From Roseburia sp. (GTDB taxonomy: Bacteria > Bacillota > Clostridia > Lachnospirales > Lachnospiraceae), in the NCBI GenBank assembly GCA_017621905.1, contig JAGASC010000215.1:1-9462 (forward strand): a stretch of 9,462 nt of DNA. The letters are read 5' to 3'. Both the position numbers and the translations under genes were made by a program. Of the stretch, positions 1-5,115 are shown piece after piece. Under the pieces are notes generated by a model. It ran no database searches and was not told where the DNA came from. It saw nothing but the letters and a program-made list of their open reading frames with translations. Numbering within the stretch: the stretch's first letter is position 1; each line of letters begins with the position of its first letter.

Positions 1-739
1 CAACGGCATCGTACATTTCATATTTTCCATATCCTCCGTACTTGCCATACTTGCCGTACTTGCCGTATTTTCCATATTTGCCTCCATAATAACCGTTGGC
101 TCGCGTATCCATTTTATTTAATACGACCCCGAGAATCTTGCATCCGCTTTTCTCCAGCTGGCCTTTTACCTTCTGGCATACCCGGTAGCTGGCTGCGCCG
201 CTTTCGATGACCAGCACCGCCCCGTCACAGTATTGTGCCACGACGGCGGCGTCCACCACGCTTCCCAGTGGCGGAGTGTCTATGATCACATAGTCGAAAA
301 CCTGCCTGGTTGCCTTAATCAGCTGTCCGAATTGGGCGTCTCCCAGCATTTCGGATGGGTTCGGAACATAGGGGCCTGCAAGTACAAGGTAAACATTTTC
401 GTAATTTGTTTTGTAGAATACCTCGCTTAAGCTGGTTACCTGACCGCTGAGCAGTTGGGACAAACCCTTGGTTTCTTCTGCAATTCCATATCTTGTCTTG
501 TATACAGACTTGCGGATGTCTGCGTCAATCACAAGTACCCGCTTGCCTGCCTTTCCCATAGCTGTTGCCAGGTGAAAGCCCACATCGCTTTTTCCTTCGC
601 TGCTGTAGGAGCTGGTCAGCAGAATGGTTTTATAATTTTTCCCGGAGAATTGGATGTTTGTACGAAGTGTTTTTATTGCCTCGTCATAAAAATAATCTTC
701 ATTTTCCGGATCTGTCAGTACAATATTTTTATATACCAT
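1..739 (-). CDS. cpsD: CpsD/CapB-type bacterial tyrosine kinase, 3' end off the window
   Basis: Cytoplasmic ATP-dependent BY-kinase that autophosphorylates a C-terminal tyrosine cluster and works with the membrane adaptor CpsC to control capsule/EPS polymerisation. 246 residues are visible and the frame is still open at the left edge. Seen: the family-type segment EAIKTLRTNIQF (res 20-31), a P-loop SSYSSEGKSD (43-52), Walker A' VLVIDADIRK (68-77), Walker B VIIDTPP (151-157), and a tail with ten tyrosines (217-243), mostly as KYG units. The P-loop has Ser where many homologues have Gly and Asp after GKS; I read this as family variation, not inactivation. The ATG at 739 has GAGAGG at 752-757 and no in-frame ATG or GTG lies just upstream. 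It follows cpsC by 80 bp on the same strand, with no terminator seen between. The substrate glycosyltransferases are presumably encoded further left, outside the window. Confidence 0.93.
   Translation of the reverse strand, partial: MVYKNIVLTDPENEDYFYDEAIKTLRTNIQFSGKNYKTILLTSSYSSEGKSDVGFHLATAMGKAGKRVLVIDADIRKSVYKTRYGIAEETKGLSQLLSGQVTSLSEVFYKTNYENVYLVLAGPYVPNPSEMLGDAQFGQLIKATRQVFDYVIIDTPPLGSVVDAAVVAQYCDGAVLVIESGAASYRVCQKVKGQLEKSGCKILGVVLNKMDTRANGYYGGKYGKYGKYGKYGKYGGYGKYEMYDAV
23..76 (-). repeat. 9-bp in-frame tandem repeats coding the KYG tyrosine tail
   Basis: Six consecutive 9-bp units (plus-strand versions cttgccgta, cttgccata, ttttccata, tcctccgta) lie inside the kinase gene. On the minus strand they read as Tyr-Gly-Lys or Tyr-Gly-Gly units. 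Two of the units (50-58 and 59-67) are identical at the DNA level. Because the unit is a multiple of three, slippage would add or remove a phospho-acceptor tyrosine without breaking the frame. Confidence 0.75.
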
Positions 740-819
740 GATCTTACTTTGCCTCTCTTGTGCGGGAACTGCATGATGCTTTCCCACTTTGTTTCTCCCT
801 ACGCCGGTCTACTGTTACC

Positions 820-1551
820 TTATTTCTGCTTCTTTCCGGATTTCCGGCTCTTGCCGCGCTCATTGCAGCCTCGCAGAGGAACCACCGCTAAGACAGGAAG
901 TCCTAAGTACCTCTCTATATCCTCCTCCGTCTTAATAGAATCGTTCAGTAATTCCAATACAACGATAACGCCGCACATCAGGAATGCGCCTAACAGAAAG
1001 CCGAGGACTGTATTTTTTGCCGTGCTGGGCGCACTTTTTTTCAGAGGCACCTCCCCGTCTTCAATAATCTTGGGCTTTGTCACTTCCATTTTATCGCCAA
1101 TAAATTCGGACGCTTCCTGGGACAGCTCATTTACAACCGCTGCTGCCATTTCCGGATCCGGCATGGTAACCGTAATCTCCAGGATGCGGGTATCCTCCGG
1201 ATTTACAATTTCAATATTTTTTTCCAGGTCAGTATATTCCATATCCAATTCCAGGTTGTCGATTACCGCCTGCAGCACAGGGCGGCTGGTAATCAGCACC
1301 TTGTAGTCCTGCGTCAGCTGGCTGCCCAATTGCAGGTCCGCCAGAGATGTCAGCGTTGTCTCCTTGGACAGAACGAGCATGGTGGATGTAGACTCATAAG
1401 TAGGCGCAATCAAAAACTTTGTAAATGCCGCCGCGCCAAGGGCAAATATAACTGCCACAAGAATAATCATCCAAATCCTGTCGAGGAGCGCATGAAATAA
1501 TCTCCATAAATCAATTTCTATTTCTTCTTCCTGGTATACTTTATTTTCCAT
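820..1551 (-). CDS. cpsC: CpsC/Wzz-type polysaccharide co-polymerase, BY-kinase adaptor
   Basis: Membrane protein of the Wzz/CapA superfamily. In Gram-positive capsule systems it sets polymer length and activates the CpsD kinase through a short cytoplasmic tail. 243 residues. Seen: an acidic N-terminus (MENKVYQEEEIEIDLWRLF), a first membrane segment at about 26-48, an extracellular domain with the family-like stretch APTYESTSTMLVLS, a Pro-containing segment just before the second membrane helix at about 180-202 (KKSAPSTAKN then TVLGFLLGAFL), and the cytoplasmic EDIERYLGLPVLAVVP motif followed by a very basic end (RGKSRKSGKKQK). The start has AAGGAA about 6 bp upstream. It lies between the phosphatase and the kinase, the usual B-C-D order. 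The long plus-strand open frame across this gene is an antisense shadow. Confidence 0.92.
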   Translation of the reverse strand: MENKVYQEEEIEIDLWRLFHALLDRIWMIILVAVIFALGAAAFTKFLIAPTYESTSTMLVLSKETTLTSLADLQLGSQLTQDYKVLITSRPVLQAVIDNLELDMEYTDLEKNIEIVNPEDTRILEITVTMPDPEMAAAVVNELSQEASEFIGDKMEVTKPKIIEDGEVPLKKSAPSTAKNTVLGFLLGAFLMCGVIVVLELLNDSIKTEEDIERYLGLPVLAVVPLRGCNERGKSRKSGKKQK

Positions 1552-1601
1552 AGTGTTCCTTTTTAAGTATTCCTTTGCTACGTTTCTTCTTTAAAATAAT
1601 A

Positions 1602-2351
1602 TCACTGTACCCATTGACCAACGATCTCGACGGCGTTGCCATATAAGATACTGTTCTGATAATCCCGGTCCAGATGCTTTCTGATCCAGCAAAGCTGCTC
1701 TTTTGTTATCGGCGGACGGGTCTTAAGGTTGTGCATGTCCGACGCAAGAAAATGAATCTGTTTTTGCTCCAGCGCCTTTCTGGCCCATCTTCCGGTTTGA
1801 TGAAAGGTGCCCAGCTGCAATACTTCTGTATTCATCTGGAACAATGCTCCCAAATCATACAGTTCTTTCAAACCGGCAGATCTGCTTTCCTGTTTTCCAT
1901 CGGGTTTTCGAATGCTTTGGTATCGTTCCACATGCGCAATAATCGGGATATATCCCGCTTCACGCAGATGATGTATTGCCCTTTTTATGGTACTGTAGGA
2001 TTCTCCTGACGAAAATTCTACAAGCACATATCTGCTGTCTGCCAACGTCAGTGCTTTTCCCGTTTTCAGACTCTCCACAATGTCGCCATGGTAATAGATT
2101 TCCTGTCCGGGGTATATGTTGATTGCAATCCCCTTCTCCTCCCGGATTTGTTCCTGTACCCTTTGGCACAATCTCCGTATTCTTGCGGCACTGGCATTCT
2201 TTTCCCAGGGAAGATAATGAGGTGTCGCTATGATACTGTCCACACCGCTCTTATAGCTTTGGATCAGCATCTGTCTGCAGATGTTCCAATCGGGTGCGCC
2301 GTCGTCTATGCCCGGCAGCACATGTGTATGGATATCTGTAATGTTGGTCAT
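1602..2351 (-). CDS. cpsB: CpsB/YwqE-type PHP-domain phosphotyrosine phosphatase
   Basis: Metal-dependent protein-tyrosine phosphatase of the PHP superfamily that removes phosphates from the CpsD tyrosine tail and so resets the capsule machinery. 249 residues from the chosen start. Metal-ligand motifs are all present: DIHTHVLPGIDDG (H8, H10), TPHY (H45), GQEIYYHGD (E84), AHVERY (H140) and ASDMHN (D205, H207). The start at 2351 is preferred over the ATG at 2363 because GAGG at 2358-2361 sits 6 bp before it, while the upstream ATG has no ribosome binding site; the longer form would add only four residues. It begins 27 bp after the TetR gene ends and is followed after 50 bp by cpsC, so co-transcription is very likely. 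Confidence 0.93.
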   Translation of the reverse strand: MTNITDIHTHVLPGIDDGAPDWNICRQMLIQSYKSGVDSIIATPHYLPWEKNASAARIRRLCQRVQEQIREEKGIAINIYPGQEIYYHGDIVESLKTGKALTLADSRYVLVEFSSGESYSTIKRAIHHLREAGYIPIIAHVERYQSIRKPDGKQESRSAGLKELYDLGALFQMNTEVLQLGTFHQTGRWARKALEQKQIHFLASDMHNLKTRPPITKEQLCWIRKHLDRDYQNSILYGNAVEIVGQWVQ

Positions 2352-2378
2352 GCTTTTCCTCATTTCTGTGTTTAAATT

Positions 2379-2987
2379 TTATATCCCAGCTGTGCCTCCC
2401 GGCGTACGCGTTAGCCCTGGAACGGCCTGACACATGCTATATAATAAATGAAAACATTCTTCCGCTGTTTCCTGGCTGTTTTTCCAAATTCCAAGTGCTA
2501 CTTTTGACGAAAATAACCAGGACATTTCCAGTATTTGAAATAAAAACGTCTCCGATATTTTTTCTGTCTCTGCCTCACTTCTCAGATGTTCCAACAGCGG
2601 TTGACAAAGCAGCCGGTGCTTTTTTTGTACCGCTTCGTTAAAATTTGCGGAATAAAAATATCGCACATAGAAAAGGCAGCTGTCCGGCCGGTTCATCAGA
2701 TAATCCCAACAGGAAGTCCAAACCGCCCTGCCCTTCGTCTCCAGGCTTGCTTCTTCCGCTTTCAGGATGGAAAACTGTCTTAATATTTCCTGCAAAAATT
2801 CCTGATCCTCAGCAAGAAATGCCCGCTTCATCAAATCTTCCTTGTCTCGGCAGGTACGGTATATATATACCTCGTTCACTCCGACTCTTTGCGCTATTTT
2901 CTTTGTTGTTGTATTTTCCAGGCCTTCTTGGGCAACAATGTGTATTACACTTTCCATCAATGCTGACCGCATTTTGTCTCTCTCCAT
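2379..2987 (-). CDS. TetR/AcrR-family transcriptional regulator, first gene of the polysaccharide operon
   Basis: DNA-binding regulator; ligand and target are unknown. 202 residues, normal for the family. The N-terminal HTH lies at about res 8-56 (MRSALMESVIHIVAQEGL, then TTTKKIAQRVGVNEVYIYR, then DKEDLMKRAF), followed by a divergent helical ligand-binding domain. The frame stays open upstream to an ATG at 3125, but I reject that start: it would lie upstream of the promoter's transcription start and read through the inverted repeat. The ATG at 2987 has GGAAAGGGG with 9 bp spacing; the ATG at 2996 directly abuts those Gs. It is the first gene after the invertible promoter and is 27 bp from cpsB, so it takes the place that LytR-type cpsA has in streptococcal capsule loci. 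It may regulate its own operon, possibly through the palindromes in the inverted repeats. Confidence 0.85.
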   Translation of the reverse strand: MERDKMRSALMESVIHIVAQEGLENTTTKKIAQRVGVNEVYIYRTCRDKEDLMKRAFLAEDQEFLQEILRQFSILKAEEASLETKGRAVWTSCWDYLMNRPDSCLFYVRYFYSANFNEAVQKKHRLLCQPLLEHLRSEAETEKISETFLFQILEMSWLFSSKVALGIWKNSQETAEECFHLLYSMCQAVPGLTRTPGGTAGI

Positions 2988-3064
2988 GCCACGCATCCCC
3001 TTTCCGGCAGTCAGAAAAATACGTTGTAAGTAATTTACCAAATATGCTTTTGAAAGCAATTTCT

Positions 3065-3090
3065 TTTTCGCAGAGTTATGTACTCTGCGT
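3065..3090 (+). repeat. Left 26-bp inverted repeat (IRL), recombinase core-like site
   Basis: Exact reverse complement of 3428-3453. It contains 8-bp palindromic arms, CGCAGAGT and ACTCTGCG, around an asymmetric 5-bp centre TATGT at 3077-3081. Paired arms around a short asymmetric centre are the usual architecture of a tyrosine-recombinase crossover site. The repeat also falls at the predicted 5' end of the operon mRNA. A TetR operator is an alternative or additional reading of the palindrome. Confidence 0.85.
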
Positions 3091-3096
3091 AGACAA

Positions 3097-3125
3097 AGTA
3101 TAGCACCATTCGGAGCAAAATACAA
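3097..3125 (-). promoter_or_regulatory. Invertible sigma-A promoter driving the TetR-cps operon
   Basis: Minus strand: -35 TTGTAT (3120-3125), 17-bp spacer, -10 TATACT (3097-3102), with TG one base before it giving an extended -10. Transcription should start near 3090, at the inner edge of the left inverted repeat, leaving a leader of about 100 nt before the TetR start. The promoter itself lies inside the invertible segment. Confidence 0.75.
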
Positions 3126-3200
3126 ACATTTTTTTGCAAATATAGTTTAAACACGTCGAAATAATCATTTTTTTAGCCGTCAAATAAATCTTTTTCCAAT

Positions 3201-3230
3201 ATTCAAAACTCATTCAAAACATATTCAAAG
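3201..3230. repeat. Three ATTCAAA direct repeats at an 11-bp period
   Basis: ATTCAAAACTC (3201-3211), ATTCAAAACAT (3212-3222) and ATTCAAAG (3223-3230) are spaced one helical turn apart. On the minus strand they read as TTTGAAT repeats 76-105 bp upstream of the -35 of the operon promoter. Helix-phased direct repeats are typical of activator binding (for example OmpR-family regulators), but the binding protein is unknown. Confidence 0.55.
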
Positions 3231-3297
3231 CCAATTGGGTGCTCATGGGGGTTCCATATTATTCTGTGCGCCGTCAAATAAGTCGTCAGTACCACAG

Positions 3298-3324
3298 ACG
3301 GTAAATGTCATGGAACGGTAAATG
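3298..3324. repeat. ACGGTAAATG direct repeat pair
   Basis: Two exact 10-bp copies, 3298-3307 and 3315-3324, start 17 bp apart near the middle of the invertible segment. A looser TGGTAAAG follows at 3338-3345. Possibly a protein-binding site; function unknown. Confidence 0.4.
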
Positions 3325-3427
3325 CTTTTTCAGTTTTGGTAAAGTTTTCTTTTTTATATTATCGCCGTCAAATATCCCGTCAAAAAAGCGAATAATTTTC
3401 AATATTTCCGCACTTTCTCAAGATAAA

Positions 3428-3453
3428 ACGCAGAGTACATAACTCTGCGAAAA
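3428..3453 (-). repeat. Right 26-bp inverted repeat (IRR), recombinase core-like site
   Basis: Exact reverse complement of 3065-3090, with the 5-bp centre reading ACATA on the plus strand. The two sites are therefore in head-to-head orientation, the geometry that gives inversion rather than deletion. Identity stops abruptly on both sides: position 3454 against 3064, and 3427 against 3091. Confidence 0.85.
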
Positions 3454-3572
3454 TTTTGACATATTATCCCTTATTCCGACAAAAGTTTTCCCCCCTTCTC
3501 TTCCGCTCTGGCATCGAATCCCCGTCATCCGTTTTTGGGAATCTAATCCAAGTGCAGCATTTTTTGCAAAAA
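3454..3572. other. Intergenic DNA between right inverted repeat and recombinase stop codon
   Basis: 119 bp with no supported gene. No convincing intrinsic terminator for the recombinase transcript is visible. A minus-strand GATAAT-like hexamer near 3466-3471 lacks a good -35. Recombinase transcripts may therefore run into the invertible segment. Confidence 0.4.
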
Positions 3573-4694
3573 TTAATACCCGATTTCAGCAAGCTTATTC
3601 ATGTTGTCTCTTTTTAACTCCAGGGAGGAATGCACATAGCGATCCAGCGTGATACGCGGACTGGAGTGTCCCAAAATCTCGCTGAGTGATTTAATTTCAA
3701 ATCCCACCTCCACACACCGGGTGGCAAATGTATGGCGGAGTGCATGAAAGTGAACTCCCTCCAAATCACATTCCTGCGTATAATGCTCCATCTTGTATTG
3801 CAGGGTGCGGGGTTCTAAATATTTTTCCGGCTTTCCTGTTAGTACGAAAGCCTCCAGATTCTCAGATTTCCATTGACTGCAAATTTCTGTCGTATATTTT
3901 GTCAACGGAATCACCCGTGCCGAAGTATCGCTTTTCGGAGTACTGATTACAACCTTTGTTTTACACGTTTCATCTTGCTCCAGATTCTTCAGGCGCTGCA
4001 TTGTGAAAGAGATTCGGATGATTCCCTCCTCCAGCCTTATATCCTTCCATCTTAATGCACAAACTTCACCAATCCGTAACCCGGTCAGCAATGCCAGCAG
4101 CACACCAAATTTGCACTCATCCATATCACATATCAGATACTGCACAAATCTGGTCTGCTCCTCCTTCGTCAATACCCTCATTTCTTTTTTGACATCTTTT
4201 GGATACACAATTTCAAGCGCCTGCATTTTACCCGGAAAATGCTTTTCCGTATACTTCAGAATGGACCGCAAAATGGTCAAAATGTCACGCACAGTTTTGG
4301 GCGACAGATTTTCCTCCAACAATTCGTGCTCAAACTGCCCGATTAACACCGATGAAAGCATCTGCACCTGATAGTTTCCTATTTTTGGTACGATATGTTT
4401 TTCTACTACCGAGCTATACTTCACATAAGTGGATTCCTTTACCTTACTCCGGTTCAACTGAAGCCACTCCCGGCAGTAGCAGGAAAAATTTCTGTGACAT
4501 TTTGAAGTCGAATCTGAATCAGGCCTTACAAGCAAGAAACCCTTTGCTTCCTCGGTCTTTTCCTTAACCTCCCGGTAAGATTGTCCATAGCAATAGCCGT
4601 AGCGTATGGTTCCTTCAGGGGTATACCCCTTAATGTAACGGCCCTCCCAGCGTTTGTCCTTCCTTTTGTAGATGTTCTCTCCTTTTCTTGACAT
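3573..4694 (-). CDS. Tyrosine recombinase (site-specific integrase family), putative switch invertase
   Basis: 373-residue DNA recombinase, apparently intact. Domains: an N-terminal arm-DNA-binding-like region at about 1-50 (YKRKDKRWEGRYIKGY...), a SAM-like core-binding domain at about 70-150, and a catalytic domain at about 172-360. Catalytic residues seen: R207 (TGLRIGE), K254 (TPKSD), H317 and R320 (HALRH), H343 (LGHSS) and nucleophile Y353 (DRYVH). The start at 4694 has AGGAGG at 4703-4708, 8 bp upstream. The gene ends 119 bp from the right inverted repeat and points at it. Inference: it inverts the 3065-3453 segment and so phase-varies the polysaccharide operon. The alternative is an integrase of an island inserted beside tRNA-Pro, since the gene lies just past the tRNA 3' end; but no excisionase, relaxase or phage genes and no tRNA-derived direct repeats are visible, and a locally matching inverted repeat is. 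Confidence 0.93.
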   Translation of the reverse strand: MSRKGENIYKRKDKRWEGRYIKGYTPEGTIRYGYCYGQSYREVKEKTEEAKGFLLVRPDSDSTSKCHRNFSCYCREWLQLNRSKVKESTYVKYSSVVEKHIVPKIGNYQVQMLSSVLIGQFEHELLEENLSPKTVRDILTILRSILKYTEKHFPGKMQALEIVYPKDVKKEMRVLTKEEQTRFVQYLICDMDECKFGVLLALLTGLRIGEVCALRWKDIRLEEGIIRISFTMQRLKNLEQDETCKTKVVISTPKSDTSARVIPLTKYTTEICSQWKSENLEAFVLTGKPEKYLEPRTLQYKMEHYTQECDLEGVHFHALRHTFATRCVEVGFEIKSLSEILGHSSPRITLDRYVHSSLELKRDNMNKLAEIGY

Positions 4695-4739
4695 GACAAG
4701 ATCCTCCTTTTACTTCTTCGATTTAAGACGAAAAACAGC

Positions 4740-4776
4740 AAAAAATCCCTGTGCTTTTATCTCACAGGGATTTTTT
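4740..4776. terminator. Strong bidirectional intrinsic terminator hairpin
   Basis: A perfect 14-bp stem (4740-4753 with 4763-4776; core AATCCCTGTG / CACAGGGATT) surrounds a 9-nt loop. A run of seven T follows on the plus strand and six T on the minus strand. It lies between the recombinase ribosome binding site and the tRNA terminator. It can stop tRNA read-through into the recombinase, or plus-strand antisense RNA coming from the switch. Confidence 0.8.
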
Positions 4777-4801
4777 TCCTTTATCAGATGTAATTTGATA
4801 C

Positions 4802-4831
4802 AAAAAAAATAAACCGATTCGAAATCGATTT
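4802..4831 (-). terminator. Intrinsic terminator of tRNA-Pro
   Basis: On the minus strand a 9-bp stem (4823-4831 with 4811-4819, including one G-U pair) and a 3-nt loop are followed by U and then eight U (complement of 4802-4809). It lies about 26 nt past the tRNA 3' end. Confidence 0.75.
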
Positions 4832-4856
4832 ATCTTAAGTAGCGTTTATGCTTAAG

Positions 4857-4930
4857 TCGATGCGACAGGATTTGAACCTGCGACCTCTGCGTCCCGAACG
4901 CAACGCTCTACCAAGCTGAGCCACGCATCG
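4857..4930 (-). tRNA. tRNA-Pro, anticodon CGG
   Basis: A 74-nt cloverleaf folds cleanly: acceptor stem CGATGCG / CGCATCG with discriminator A, D-arm GCTC...GAGC, anticodon arm TTGCG / CGCAG with loop TTCGGGA, T-arm GCAGG-TTCAAAT-CCTGT. The anticodon CGG reads CCG proline codons; G37 after the anticodon fits tRNA-Pro. CCA is not encoded and must be added afterwards. Confidence 0.95.
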
Positions 4931-4938
4931 ATATTTAT

Positions 4939-4974
4939 ATAAATAAGCACGTCTCACAAATCGTGCTTATTTAT
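4939..4974. repeat. Perfect 13-bp inverted repeat between tRNA-Pro and the SDR gene
   Basis: ATAAATAAGCACG (4939-4951) pairs with CGTGCTTATTTAT (4962-4974) around a 10-nt loop, 8 bp before the tRNA 5' end. It lacks a clear T-run on the plus strand. It could be a weak terminator, an operator for the divergent SDR/tRNA region, or an RNA-processing structure. Confidence 0.5.
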
Positions 4975-5058
4975 ACTACCACAACTTCTCAAAATTGTCC
5001 ATAGAAAATTTCATTTTTATCAATTTTTTTTGTGCCGCTTTTTTTTCCGGCAAATAAA

Positions 5059-5067
5059 TGTTAAAAT
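5059..5067 (+). promoter_or_regulatory. Possible extended -10 promoter for the SDR gene
   Basis: TGT followed by TAAAAT (5062-5067) forms an extended -10 about 49 bp before the SDR start. No good -35 is present, only a T-run at suitable spacing. Low-confidence call from hexamer match only. Confidence 0.3.
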
Positions 5068-5115
5068 GTTCCGGTAGCCCACCCTTTTATTTCTGATTTT
5101 TTTAAGGAGATTTTT

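Larger units (their letters stand above)
3176..3386 (+). repeat. Periodic 11-bp direct repeats GCCGTCAAATA, exact 94-bp spacing
   Basis: Exact copies lie at 3176-3186, 3270-3280 and 3364-3374, each start exactly 94 bp after the last. A fourth, 9/11 copy (CCCGTCAAAAA) lies at 3376-3386. All have the same orientation and all are inside the invertible segment. The DNA between copies is not obviously repeated. They could be arm-type sites for the recombinase's N-terminal domain, or operators for another protein. Confidence 0.7.
3065..3453. other. Putative invertible promoter element (phase-variation switch)
   Basis: A 337-bp segment (3091-3427) is bounded by perfect 26-bp inverted repeats, carries an outward promoter at its left end aimed at the capsule operon, and lies 119 bp from the end of a tyrosine recombinase gene. 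No coding sequence is supported inside. The layout matches known invertible promoters such as those of Bacteroides capsule loci and the fim switch. Inference: the recombinase inverts the segment, turning the operon on or off. In this sequence the promoter faces the operon, so the ON state is read. No comparably good promoter was found pointing outward at the other end, which suggests that inversion gives a true OFF state. Confidence 0.82.

Noticed and set aside
455..1306. 283-residue plus-strand open frame.
   Set aside because: It is antisense to cpsD and cpsC, which have clear family motifs; the translation looks compositionally random and has no ribosome binding site.
2988..3125. TetR gene starting at the ATG at 3125, adding 46 residues.
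   Set aside because: That ATG lies upstream of the predicted transcription start and inside the invertible segment; the added residues read through the inverted repeat. TetR proteins begin close to the HTH, and GGAAAGGGG supports 2987.
3176..3386. The evenly spaced 11-mers as a CRISPR array.
   Set aside because: Repeats are too short, the spacing of 94 bp is too long, and no cas genes are present.
3338..3427. A second outward promoter at the right end of the switch that would drive the operon after inversion.
   Set aside because: TATATT/TATTAT near 3355-3361 and GATAAA near 3422 lack a good -35 at proper spacing; evidence is too weak to list.
4526..4741. 71-residue minus-strand frame overlapping the recombinase start.
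   Set aside because: It lies out of frame with the well-supported recombinase, starts at the terminator hairpin, and has no ribosome binding site.
4880..4905. An ACGCAGAG 8-mer shared between the tRNA anticodon arm and the inverted repeats, as a relic att site.
   Set aside because: The match is only eight bases, and the palindrome arms are arranged in the opposite order in the tRNA. Coincidence is the simpler reading.
3573..4930. Genomic island inserted at tRNA-Pro, with 3573-4694 as its integrase.
   Set aside because: The position suits an island, but no direct repeat of the tRNA 3' end was found and no transfer or phage genes are seen. The local matched inverted repeats explain the enzyme better. 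Not fully excluded, since the other end could lie outside the window.
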